A stretch of DNA of 64,000 bases from Mangifera indica (Eukaryota; Streptophyta; Magnoliopsida; Sapindales; Anacardiaceae), in the NCBI RefSeq assembly GCF_011075055.1, contig NC_058147.1, forward strand, positions 6,696,001-6,760,000. Direction: 5' to 3'. Made by a program: the position numbers and the translations under genes. Every line of letters begins with the position of its first letter. Position 1 is the stretch's first letter. Below, piece after piece: positions 37,101-52,924 of this stretch. The notes under the pieces are model-generated. The model was not told the origin of the DNA. It saw only the letters and a list, made by a program, of their open reading frames with translations, and searched no databases.

Positions 37101-39592
37101 CTTTTAATTAAGAAATGTTGTGTGCAATGCAACTTTAAAAATATGCAGAATTGTTATCATGTTCTAAACCTTTATATTCATTGTATTTAAAGGGTTTGTG
37201 AGTTCTCAATATCATTGATTGTTCTTTATAGCACTTAATAGTTTTTGAGGCATAGGGAGAAGAATAATACAGATAGATAATCAAGAATTAGAAAATAGAT
37301 AAAAGAAGTATAGAAAAAGAGGGAGAAACTACATCAATAGAAGAGGAAGAACAGGAAGAATATAGAAAAAGATTTCATATTAAATAGTTTTGAAAACAAC
37401 TTTGGAAATCGTTTACATTGATTTGGAGTTTTTGTACACTTTTGTATATCATTCACACCATTTTGATAGCATTTAAGAGACGAAAAACAATTTCAATATC
37501 AGAAGTCATGGATCAAATACACTCTTTGATAACTAGTAAAGATCCAAATCTTATTCCATAATAATCATCAACCCCATAAGATAGCCCATTCCTATTAAAG
37601 CACGAAACATTGAAATTACATGGTTTATATAGTTGAAATAGAACTCTAAAAAATACTACTCCTATTTCAACTGCATCAGTATCCCTTATTTTTACTGATG
37701 GATGATCTTTGGAATTGTCATGATAACAAACAGGGATAATTGGGAGGAGGGAAACCCTGCTTCTTGGGTAACCAGTCCACAATATCAGGTTGGATCTCTT
37801 TTACAATATGGCTGTAGCCACAAGATAAAGATTTCACTTGTTCTTTGCTTATATATCAAAATTGCTGTTGTTTTCTTCCAGCTAGATAGTCCACCTTCAA
37901 TTGCTTATGAAGCACCTACACCTGGTTCAGGATGGGCTAATACTCCAGGTAGTGACGCCGGAACACCAAGAGATAGCAGTTCTGCCTATGGTAGTTTTAT
38001 CATTATGCTATATTTAATTTGTTTTGGTAATTTATGTTTGTTCTTAGTGTGAATGTAATTGATGTCAAGTTTTTGTTGCAGCGAATGCTCCAAGTCCTTA
38101 CCTGCCATCAACTCCAGGTGGGCAACCTATGACACCAATGACACCAGGAACTGGTGGTCCGGATGCTATGTCTCCTGTTATAGGTGCGATCAATGGTTTC
38201 CTCCCTTTGCAAGTATAAAATTGTGGGATGTGAAGGATTAGATTTCTACTTACATATTCTCCCTTTCCTTATTTAATTGATATTCTAGTGCAGATTATAC
38301 TTTATGTTAGGTTTGTATTAACTTGCAAATCTTAACATGTCAGTCAAAACAGTCAGCATACTAAAATTGCTTATTTATTTCCTTAGGGAATAAGGTGATC
38401 CATTATCTTTCTTCCCTAGTCATTTGCTGCTTAAACCCATCCAATTAGAATTTAATGAAGCTCAGAAAAGATCTTATCTCAACCAATTTTTATCGGGTTA
38501 CCAAGTAGCTGGATTTAAAAGTGTCATTTCAAAAAAAACTGATGTGGTCCTTAAGTTGATGTACTCGGTTCACGTAGCTTAATTAAGGAGCTATCTTGTT
38601 TCCTATAAGATTGAATTTAAGCTTTTGGTTCTAGGTACTTCATATGCTAAACTAAGCTTTAAGTCCACCTTCTTAGGTGTTTGACTCCATAAATGGAAGA
38701 TGTTTGGACATGTTATTTTTTTCATTGGGAAAAGCCGTCTTGTTAGTGAAAACTCTTGAGTTTTTGTTATTGAATTCAGGGTTTTAATCGTTATGACTAA
38801 ATTGCAGGATCGGACAATGAAGGACCATGGTTCATGCCAGACATCTTGGTTAATGTACGTAAGTCTGGAGAGGAAACTGAAATGGGAGTTATCCGAGAAG
38901 TGCTTCCAGTATGTATTCCAGTAACACTTGTAGCTTAAAATTTTGCTTGTAACGTAGCTTCAGTCTACACATTGTTTAAACATTGATCCAAAAATTGTCT
39001 GCTTAGGCAGTTCATTAATATTGAAAGTCTTCCATAAGCCAAGAGTTTATGGTTTTCCTTTTCTCTCATTATTGACATTTGTTTATGAATTACCCCAAAA
39101 TTAGTTTTTGGTGGTTAGAAGTTTAGATTAAAGGCATCGCGAAAAGCTTATAAGGGAGCTGTCCTGCTGTTTATCAGTTTTAAAGGATCAGCTCAAACAA
39201 TTTTTTCATATTATTAGAATAATTTGATTTGATATGATAAATATAGCAAGGACAAGCACAGATTCACTGGCTTCTCAATGGAGAAGCATGCACAGTATTG
39301 AGGGATTTTGTGTACGTATTTTTAACCGAACTCTGGTATGTTGCAGGATGGATCTTGTAGAGTGGCGCTTGGTGCGAGTGGTAATGGTGATACAATTTCA
39401 GCCCTTCCAACGGAAATTGAAGTAGTTGTGCCAAGGAAAAATGACAAGATCAAGATCATGGGTGGCGCACTGCGAGGTGCGACTGGGAAATTAATCGGTG
39501 TGGATGGTACCGATGGGATTGTAAAAGTAGATGACACACTGGATGTTAAGATATTAGACATGGTTATATTAGCAAAATTAGCCCAACCATAA
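31112..39592 (+). CDS. SPT5: Transcription elongation factor SPT5
   Basis: Twenty-two exons: 31112-31436, 32979-33217, 33346-33492, 33580-33738, 33818-33901, 34294-34364, 34463-34820, 34953-35108, 35202-35299, 35382-35430, 35502-35654, 35738-35881, 35979-36069, 36199-36360, 36448-36496, 36578-36672, 36784-36862, 37734-37788, 37882-37990, 38082-38183, 38808-38908 and 39347-39592; 1,023 residues with no frame break. Order: acidic N-terminus (1-170), NGN domain (about 181-265, LWMVKCAIGREREAAVCLMQ) which pairs with SPT4, then KOW motifs (VRMKLGSYKGDLAKV, GDAVIVIKGDLKNLKGWVEK, HVKVVSGTQEGATGMV, VKIRQGPFKGYRGRVVEIKG, KIMGGALRGATGKLIGV). Between the last two lies a Ser/Thr-Pro-rich C-terminal repeat region (TPMHPSRTPLRPYNTPMRD), the kinase target. 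SPT4-SPT5 travels with RNA polymerase II in the nucleus. Intron 14 uses a GC donor. Confidence 0.96.
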
Positions 39593-40815
39593 TAGGCCAT
39601 TAATATGGCAGTAAACCAAAATTCATAGTGTATATTTTTCTTCATCCTTAATTTTGAGTAAAATTTTGAGGGAATTCATAGTGTATATTTTTCTTCATAC
39701 TTAATTTTGAGTAAAATTTCGAGGATTTAATCCCAATAACGAAAGCACGCTCCCCCATTTTAATTTATTTTTCCCCCTTTCCACTGTTTCAATTTCATTC
39801 CGCCTTGCAAATATAGCGTTTATAAATGAGCAAAAGACCTCTTGGCTGTGGGTTGGGCGTGACACGGCCGAGGTTTGCACGGTAATAGGTTTGGGGAATC
39901 GGGTTGGCTTACACAAATATTAAAAGTCCACGGTATGACCTGTGTTATAACAGGTTATGTCATGCTGGGCTTCTCATGGGTGGTCTATGGCTTGTAACAG
40001 ATTAACCCATTATTTTTTCTATATTAACTTTTGATTTTCTTATAATATTAACAATAATTTATTATTATTTTTTAATTCTCTATAACATTGATAAATACTT
40101 TTAGATTTCTTGTATTAATTATTTGAATTTTCTATATAATAATAAATAATTAATAAATATTTTAAAAATTGAGTACAATGTCGGGTAGGAGAAACTTTAC
40201 AACCCAAGTCATAATTTGCAACACTATAGACTGGGCCCAAAAAAGGAGGGTTTGTGCCAGGCCTTGGGCCGACAACCCTCTTGACACCTCTATCCCTGCC
40301 GATGCTGAAATTGTTCCCACATTTTTTACCAATTGATTTCAAATATTGTATTGGAATTTAAAAAGAAAAGTCAAAATATATAAGAGCAATTTTATTATTA
40401 AAAATTGAATGTGAAATGTTCTTTTACTAAGTTCTTGTTTAGGTATAGAACTTGCAAAATTTTTTACCCTAAAATTATAATATCTCTAGTTTAATAACCT
40501 AATTCATTATCGTATGTAATATTTCTGGTTTAATAACTAGTATATCATAATTTTATTTTTGACTATTTAATCAACTATATTTTAGTATTTTTGAAGGATA
40601 TAAGATAAATATACAAACTTAATATTTTTTTTATGTTTTATTAATACGAGATTTACTATTTTGACAACAGTGAAATTATGCTAATAAAAGTGTTTTGATT
40701 TTATGCAAAAGTAATATGCAAGAGTACAGCAACTGAACACAAAAGACACAATTTTATACATAAAAAAAGTGCTTTTTTATTTATGGGCAACTCCAGAAAA
40801 CTCTGCTTCTTCGAA
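39593..40815. other. SPT5 3' region and GC-rich repeat debris
   Basis: The SPT5 3' UTR holds a 53-bp tandem duplication. From about 39,838 to 40,300, GC-rich phrases such as GGGTTGGGCGTGACACGGCC and CCTTGGGCCGACAACCC stand out from an AT-rich background. These resemble subterminal repeats of non-autonomous hAT-type elements in other plants, but no matched ends can be shown. The rest is AT-rich and should include the ADH1 3' UTR. Confidence 0.4.
39620..39725. repeat. 53-bp tandem duplication in the SPT5 3' UTR
   Basis: The units 39,620-39,672 and 39,673-39,725 both start AATTCATAGTGTATATTTTT and run to AAAATTTYGAGG, differing at about two positions. The duplication begins 28 bases after the SPT5 stop codon. 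Confidence 0.93.
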
Positions 40816-42937
<2,122 letters not shown>

Positions 42938-43052
42938 CTCTTCTTATATTTTGAAATGGAAAACAAATCAAACACAAAACTGAAGGATTAAACCTTTTAT
43001 AAGCTTTAGGACTTTTTTTTTCTCAGTGGGTAATGGTTCCACTTTGAGGGGA

Positions 43053-43060
43053 TATTTATA
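43053..43060 (-). promoter_or_regulatory. TATA box of ADH1
   Basis: TATAAATA on the minus strand, about 115 bases upstream of the ADH1 start codon. It implies a start site near 43,025 and a leader of about 90 bases. Confidence 0.6.
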
Positions 43061-43328
43061 CTCCATCAAGGCAGAGATTGTTGATGGCTTAATTTAGAAT
43101 TTTCAACTAAACAGTTTTCGAAAACAACATGCTATTTGGCGGCTGTGACAACAGCATTCCCAGGTTTTGGTTCCTGGGATTCAAAACTCCACGGTTTAGC
43201 GGTCGGTTCATCCTTTTCTTAATGCTAATTGGTCAAGATTAATATAAAGATTTAAGGAGGTCAACGCAGATGCCAATTGGGCAAATTAGACCCCACCGAC
43301 CTTTTTCAATTGACCATTATAATTGGTT

Positions 43329-44125
43329 AGCCAAAGGACTGCTTTCCACCCAAGTTTTAACTTAATTTTCAAAACGCATTCATAATAGTTCAAAAACTTA
43401 AATACTCACATATGAATTAATTTTTATTAAAATTATTAGTTAAAATTAAGGATAAAATAATCATTTTATCAATAAACCATAAAACCTTAAAAATTTATTT
43501 CATTTTCTCCCTTTAGTTTAGAAAATTAACGATTTTTCTTATGATTAACTTTAAAAAAATTCACTCCCCCCCCCATCTTCTAGGTTTCATCTTTAATGAC
43601 TTAATGAATCTGACCATCAACCTTTTTCGATGAAGATCATCCAACAATCTTCTCTAATAAAGGATAACCCTTAATCGTTCATATTTAGACGATGAAGTGT
43701 AATCCAAATCTACAAGACACGATAAAGAACGATGCTTCGTTCGTCACTTCTTCTAGATTTAGATGATGAACATCATCCTTTATAGTGGTAGATGGTTGTC
43801 TTTCATGATTAAATCTAGAAGATTGGTTAAAAGCCTCGATTTTCAATCGAAACGGTGGTGATTGGAGAAAAGAAGCAAACTCTAGGGGTGAAATATTAAC
43901 TTTTCAAACTTTAAGAATAAAGTAAAGTGTTAGTTTTTAAAATTTGATAGATAATATTAACTTTCAAAGTTTTAATGTTTAGTGGTGAAATGATAATTTG
44001 ACCTTTACCTATATCTGAAAATTTAAACAAAAGTTAACTCATGGATAGGGGTTTGAATTTATCAACTGTTGAGAGTCTGTTTTTGATAGTAGGCTAAATC
44101 CTGGGTGGGAAATAATCCTTTGGCC
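43329..44125. mobile_element. Foldback (Mutator-like) element, 797 bp, old copy
   Basis: Starts AGCCAAAGGACTGCTTTCC (first base changed from G) and ends GGAAATAATCCTTTGGCC, an inverted copy. Flanks are TAATTGGTT (43,320-43,328) and TAACTAGTT (44,126-44,134), a 9-bp duplication with two differences. The arms remain partly paired (for example TTGATAAA..TTTATC near the ends). The middle carries AGATGATGAA/CTTCATCG-type inverted blocks. It inserted about 270 bases upstream of the ADH1 TATA box. Confidence 0.75.
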
Positions 44126-44134
44126 TAACTAGTT

Positions 44135-46156
44135 TATGTCAACTAGTATTATTAAATTGTGTACGACTATACAATTTTCAAATACTGTATTTCATTTCCA
44201 GTGTGTTTTCACTGTTTTCCCTCTCCTGTTTTAATTTGCTCCATCTTTCAATAATTATTTATAATAAAAATACATAAAAATAATACTAGTTGTCAAATGT
44301 GTATTGGAAAGGACTCAAAATTAAGAGAAAATATAGAAATACAAAAAACTAGTCTTAAACAAAGCTTTTACAAAACAGTTAAACAGAGACCGTTGGGTAT
44401 TTTCTATTTTATTGCTTTTATATGTCAAACTTTTATTAATTTATTTCTTTGACCTTCTTCTGAAAACCAACTTCGATCCAATGTTTTGCACATAAAAACA
44501 TATATTTTTTTACTCATTGACAATTTGTTAGTCACATCCAATGTGTTTATCTTGTTTTCTTCTTTCAGAGTTTCTAGACTGTAAACAAATTAGACTGTCG
44601 AAATAGTCTTTTGTATTTACATCCAATTTGGATTGAAATATTATTATGAAATTAACTATTGGATCCGAGTTTACCTATGACAGATTGACCTGATCTGATT
44701 TGATTAACTACTAAAAAACAGTTATTAATAGTTATTATTGACAGTTAGACTCTTATATAAAGTTCTAACTGTCTTCTGAAAAAAAAAAAAAGAAGAACGC
44801 CATTTTTTATTTTAATAGAAAATAATTCTCCACTAAATACAAAAACCACAGATCCAGTCTCTCAATTAGAAAAGTAATATGTGAGTAAATAGTATCGTGA
44901 AAATAGACTAACGTCAACACCTTGTATAAAATACGAAAACGTTTCATCGAAAATTGAAACGGATACGTAAATTTATACTTACAGATTTCACAGATTTTAA
45001 TCCGTGGCATGTTTAATTATTTTCAACATTAACACACAAAATATCATATATTTAACACCCCAAATTCGGAACAGATTAAATTGGAATGTTACTTATTTCT
45101 ATGACATCATTCTTGAAAAAAAAAAAAAAAATCTCTACATCATAATAGTTTCTAAATCCTCCGCCTTTTCACTCTTCTTAATTTCGTTTTATTCTCTATT
45201 TTATAACTATGCTAGAAAACTTATTTTGTAAAATGACGGAGATGTGAAGAAATTCATCAGTTTGGTAACTAAAAATAAACATAATATTTAACTTGTTAAT
45301 AGAAGATTATGTTATAAGGATTTCATTTCTTTCTCATTTGTTAATCACAAGGAAAAACATGTATTAAACTCTTTCATATTTATTAATCAAAAAAAAAAAA
45401 GCAAGTATAAAAATACTTTCATATTCATAAATAACAAGGAAAAGCAATGTCCATCATGTTTTATAAAATAATTCACAAATGTTACCCATAACATATAAAA
45501 CATAAGTTTCACACTCATCCGTTGTCACATAATGTCACCTATATACAAGTGATGTGGCCATCTTCTTAATCATATTTATCATATGTTTGCAAACTTTTAT
45601 CATTAATATTCAAATTCATCATAGATATACTTACCTTTCTTCATATTCATATTTATTATTAGTAATTTGCAAATCTTTCTTTTTATGCACATTCATTATA
45701 AAATCGACTGTTATCATATAATTATGAAATTTTTACATGGTATAAAAACCATAAAACTGTATATATAGTGATGGACCTAAGGAGAGTCACCTGACTTCCG
45801 CTTGGGTATTAAACATTTATAATTACCTATTTGGGTATGAAAAATAAGTATTTTAATATCTTATTAAACCTAAAAAATTATTAGTTTAATATATTAAAAA
45901 TATTAAAGTAATCTTTAAAATATGCATTAACCCTATTTAAATTTTATCACTTTATAATTATTCCATTACTTTTACATAATTTGACCCTTCTATATTATAT
46001 CTCTAGGTCTATCATTGTATGTAAGTATAGTTTTGAATACAAAATTAGATACTAAAATGATATGTCAGTTGTATATTAAGCTTTCTAGTTACACATGAAA
46101 GAATTATACTCTTGTTTCATCTAGACTTTCTCCCTTTTACCTGGCAAGATATGAAC
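44135..46156. other. Intergenic, no supported gene
   Basis: Very AT-rich, with poly-A/T runs and short open frames (for example 44,807-45,010 minus and 45,004-45,231 plus) that resemble no family. No RNA gene or transposon end is seen. Confidence 0.45.
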
Positions 46157-46531
46157 TCAGTTTATTACCTTTAAAGCTATCACTCTCAGGCCAGATACTG
46201 GTGCCGATGACACCCACAAAAACATCGTCACCATAATTTGAAGCAGGCCGCAGACCGGAGGATGGATTGAGGGAGAGGAACTCAATGGTGCAGGTGGTGT
46301 AAGTACGACAGATTTGTTTTCATTAGATGAGATGAAACCTGGGGATTTTTTTGAATATTCAAGTTCTTTTTTTGAGAAAAGTGCACTGAAACGATAAGCA
46401 ACATTGTCATACAAGTTTAGAAGATCTGGTGAATAGCCATGACCATCAAGCGACGAAGTGTTGGTGCGGGACTTGGGAGAATGAATGATGGTGGAGTACC
46501 ATTTTTTATGGCCAGAGAAATTATTGGGCAT
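46157..46531 (-). pseudogene. Subtilisin-like protease fragment (propeptide plus start of catalytic domain)
   Basis: The minus-strand frame from 46,531 encodes part of an inhibitor I9 propeptide of a plant subtilase (HSPKSRTNTSSLDGHGYSPD, VAYRFSALFSKKELEYSKKS, PGFISS). After a frameshift near 46,300 a second frame continues with EFLSLNPSSGLRPASNYGDD and VFVGVIGTSIWPESDSFKG, the start of the S8 catalytic domain. The catalytic Asp expected at that GVIDTGIWPES motif is Gly here. The sequence stops being recognisable beyond DSFKG; the His, Asn and Ser regions are absent. A truncated, dead copy lying between ADH1 and its paralogue. Confidence 0.75.
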
Positions 46532-47255
46532 CAGGGCATTTCCATGTGAACTATATATGTACTTCTCTCAACTGAACTTAGGTCAGCATTGAAAGCTAAC
46601 AGATGCAACAACGCCAAGAGAAAAAGGAAGTGATGAGAAACCCCGTTAACAAACTTTAATTTCTCTTGAAGACAAGTTTAGTCTACGAACTTGCCCATGA
46701 ACAAAATGAAACTGAGCATGAGCGACAGCTCAGTGGATAAATAACAAGACAATTTATAAGTTTGATGGGTACAATCGGTTACCATAACCAAGTTGTAACT
46801 TTAGGCTGTTCGTCAAATTATAAAAGTCATTTCTACTTTCTTTTAGAATGGTTACACTCAATAATTCAATGGTGTCACGTTTTATTCTTGCAGTGAGCGT
46901 TTAGGGTTTATGGGTTGAAAAAGTTTCAAGTGAGAAATTCACTGTGAAATATTTAAAGTTACTTGCATTTTCAAATCATGACTAATGACTTAAAATATTT
47001 GATTGATAGATTAGTTTGTCCACTAGAATTTGGATGTACATGTATTCTACGATGTTCGTCAGGGCTTAATCGCAAGGCTCCTCGAAATGCAAGATGCTCC
47101 ACTTGAGAACTGAAATTTATCAAGATCGAGAATTAAGATGCCACTACCGAGCATTGATTTTGGTTTAAGAAAGAAAGGGAAAAAGAGAGATGAAGAAGCA
47201 AACTAGACAGGAGATATATTATAAGAAAACACAAATATTATAAATCAGATGCCAC
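46532..47255. other. Intergenic, no supported gene
   Basis: No open frame or repeat of note. The final portion leads into the 3' region of the broken ADH copy. Confidence 0.4.
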
Positions 47256-47385
47256 AGAAGTCGAAACAACAGACGGTACTTAAATCCTCCATGCGAATGA
47301 TGCACCTGAGGCTCTCTCCTTTAAGCATGTAGTCAAATGCCTTATTGATCTCTGATAAGATAGAAGTCGAAACAACAGACGGTAC

Positions 47386-49673
<2,288 letters not shown>

Positions 49674-50104
49674 TTTGATTTTGAGTTGAAGATGAACAAA
49701 ATGTTTGTGTTTGAAGTGAAGAAAAGAGGTGTCTTTGGGCTACAATTTATAGCGTGCTTAATGATGTTATCATGGGATTGAATTCAATTTTCTTCCTTCT
49801 TTTCATTTCTGCATGCTAATGATACTATGTGTTGGTTTTGCATACAAGGACCGCCCTGGATTGCACTCCATGGATAACCACGTGGCTTAACTGTAGATTC
49901 TATGTATATGATCAATTAAAGTTGAGTAACTTTCTGTAGAAAAAAATCTTTATAAAATGTCGTATCAATTAAATTGTCATATAATCATATAATTATTTTA
50001 CAAGTGATGCACACGGTTTAATAGATGGAAAGCAAGTGTGGGATTTTGGTTTATAAATTATCATTTTCTCTGACTTGAAATTAAGGTAAAAAAGCACAAA
50101 TTAA

Positions 50105-50240
50105 ATTCATTCATAAAATCACTTTGTCTGGATACCAACCAGCATAGCGCCAGCCCAACCCTGAGATTACACAGATTTGAGAATTGCAAACGATGTTTTT
50201 AATTTACCTGGGATTTTATTGTACAAATTATTTACATATA
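50105..50240 (-). pseudogene. Third ADH copy reduced to an exon 9 fragment
   Basis: On the plus strand CTTTGTCTGGATACCAACCA and CAGCCCAACCCTGAGATT align to the start of exon 9 of the second ADH copy (CTTTGTTTGGAACACCAACA and AACACCCCAACCCTGAGA, near 47,720-47,765). The match runs into the adjoining intron (GAATTGCAAACGATGTTTTT against GAGTTAGAAACAATGTTGTT). Only about 50 coding bases remain recognisable, with substitutions and indels. Shows the cluster once had at least three members. Confidence 0.6.
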
Positions 50241-52032
50241 TTCATGCACAATATTCCATATAATTAATCTGTTGAATCTCAACACTAATATAGATGCATG
50301 AAGAATGACAATATTTTTTGGGTTCAGATCGTGCGTCCATTTGCACCCCCTTAGATATACATTCTGACCAATATCATGTTTATCTCGTTACTTTAGTTGA
50401 TTTTCTGACAGGAATATGAGCTATTGATTTAACAACAACGATATCAGTCATAGGCAATTATTCTAATATGGTATCTGCAATAGGATCTTTTGCAATGGTC
50501 TCATTCTGAAAAGACTTAGGTTTCACAGGAGTTTATAAAACCTGTTGTTTGCATTGGACTCTCTGCTAGGTTTTGGTAAAATACCACCATACCCAATAAT
50601 TAAGGGAATATTACTTGAAAAACCTGTTTCCCATTCTTTCAAAAGGCTGAATATTATTGTCTTCTAATTAATCTAGTTCTTGGAACTTGGTTGTTAAAGA
50701 TTCAACCACATCGGTATCTCAAGAAGGACTATAAATTTGTATCTCTTGAAGTGCTCACAATAACTAATGAAATATCCATGAAAGGTCTTGGGATCTAATT
50801 TTTTTCTTGTTGAGATTATAAACCTTCACTTCGGTTGGTCATCCCTAGATTATAAACCTTTAGACAACATCACTTTTTTCTCAATAATAACAATCACGTC
50901 TATTGTTAGATTTTTTGGTTCTGCTCATAGAAGGTGTCAAGTTTACACCTGCAAACCTACAATCTCTTGCAAGTTTCCACCTTGTAACAAAACTTGTTAT
51001 AGATATGAGGATTCTTATTTTACTAGAAATGTGATGTATCTAAATCGATATTTGTTTACTATATGTCTAATCTTGTGTGACAAGGATTGGATGTTAAATT
51101 TATAGCCGCATAGTATCTTCTTGTTGCGCTTTGTTTCCATGCTTATCAACAGGTGATCATTTTTTTTCCAGTTATGTGTCTTTCCAGAAGTCATTGTATG
51201 CTTGTATTCCATGTTAAGTTCCACATTAACATTCAGTAATTAGTATTTTGTTTAGTTAGTAGGTAATTATTTCTCTTGGCATTAAACAAATGACAGAGAT
51301 TTGAAAAAAAATTGCTACCTATGGAGATTCTGTTGCCCGCCGCAATGGTTTAAGTTCAAGTTTCATGACGGACAAACAATTGCTTTTTTATTGTTGTATC
51401 ATATATGTGGGTCTCATAGGAAATACCTTCGTATTTGGATTTAATTTGGACTACATAGGTGTACACACTATAGGCTTTTGAACACGTTCTATATGGGTAT
51501 CTTGTTATGTGTCCTACATATATGTTGGTTCATAGAAAATTTTTTATAAGTCTACATCATAAACCATGGAGAAACAAACCATAATTTTCAATTCAATTAG
51601 TTTGGTTAAAGTAAATGGTTTGAGATTTTGTCAAACTATTTTTACAATTTGATTTAAAAATTTTTCTAAACCAGATCAAATCAAATTGTGTACACTCCTA
51701 CCACCTTCTCCTTCTCTCTCTTTCTCAGCAATAGTCACTTAACACTACCATCATTGACCATATCTTCTTGGACTTCCACCTCTACCTCACCATCTTCCAA
51801 CCTAAATATGACTCTTTATGCACCGATTTCACCCTTTTGGGTTGCCTTATCATTGACCTCTCTAGCGACCAAATCTTTATCGCTATTTAGTGACACCTTG
51901 GTTGTGATCCAACTCACACTTCTGAACATTTTTTATTTTCTATTTTTTAAAATATTAGGAAATAAAAATGAACATTTTATCCTTTTATCATAAATTTATA
52001 ATTAATAGAGTTAAATTTTTGTATAATTTATA
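50241..52032. other. Intergenic, no supported gene
   Basis: An open frame of 105 codons (50,788-51,105 plus) and one of 101 codons (51,688-51,993 plus, low complexity Ser/Thr/Leu) resemble no family I know. No transposon end or RNA gene is seen until the foldback element at 52,042. Confidence 0.4.
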
Positions 52033-52841
52033 TATTTTATAGGCCAAACCACTATTTCCCACCCAAGGTTTGATGTATTCTCAAAAGTCTCCCTTTAACT
52101 ATGGAAACACCAAATACCCACCCATGACCGGTTAGATTTAACCAAACCCTAACGCCTGAAAATTTTATCTCCTTTTGCCCCCCTAAACTTTAAAAACTGA
52201 AATTTTCCCCCCGCCTAAGTTTTAAAAAATGGTAGTTTCACCCTAGGGTTTGGTTTTGAAATCTCCAGCGGCCTCTCCGGCTCCGTTGCCGACGACCGCT
52301 CCCTCCCGAAGCAACCTCTCCTTCCGGCGATCTCTTTCCTCCCATTTGGAGGTCCGATCGACGCCCGGAGACGTCGTGGGAGACGAAGAACTTCGTCGGA
52401 CGAAGACGACGCCTTCGTCTTCCTAGAAGAAGACCTCTGGGAAGACGAAGAACTTCGTCTCCCACGACGTCTCCGGGCGTCGATCGGACCTCCAAATGGG
52501 AGGAAAGAGATAGCTGAAAGGAGAGGTTACTTCGGGAGGGAGCGACCGTCGGCAACGGAGCCGGAGAGTTCAAAACCAAACCCTAGGGTGAAACTGTGAT
52601 TTTTTAAAACTTAGGGTGGGGGAAAATTTTAGTTTTTAAAGTTTAGGGGGGCAAAATTAGATTCTATTTTAGTTTATTTTTAATATTATAGCAAAAATGA
52701 TGATTTTACCCCTACCACCATTAGAGTTTGATTAAATCTAACCGGCCATGGGTGGGTGTTTGGTGTTTCCATAGTTAAAGGGGGGACTTTTGAGAAAACG
52801 CTAAACCTTGGGTGGGAAATAGTCGTTTGGCCTATTTTATA
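52033..52841. mobile_element. Foldback Mutator-like element, 791 bp, with exact 9-bp target duplication
   Basis: The element proper is 52,042-52,832, flanked by identical TATTTTATA duplications at 52,033-52,041 and 52,833-52,841. It starts GGCCAAACCACTATTTCCC and ends GGGAAATAGTCGTTTGGCC. The two arms, each about 370 bases, are nearly perfect inverted copies and leave a loop of about 50 bases (52,400-52,450). From the ends inward the arms hold an AT-rich part, a poly-C/G-rich part (near 52,175-52,215 and 52,615-52,660), then a GC-rich inner part (52,255-52,400 and 52,440-52,570) with CGACG and GACGAAGAACTTCGTC. It encodes no transposase. The 9-bp duplication fits Mutator-like elements. Near-identity of the arms marks this as the youngest copy in the window. 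Confidence 0.88.
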
Positions 52842-52924
52842 AGTGAAAGAAGTATTTATATATATCAAAATAAAGAGTAGGTTTGAGAGAAGATAGTTTA
52901 AGTTAAGAAAATCAATTAAATAGA

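Noticed and set aside
52238..52579. 113-codon open frame (minus), Arg- and Ser-rich
   Set aside because: It lies wholly within the GC-rich inverted arms of the foldback element. The frame is a by-product of base composition and palindromy.
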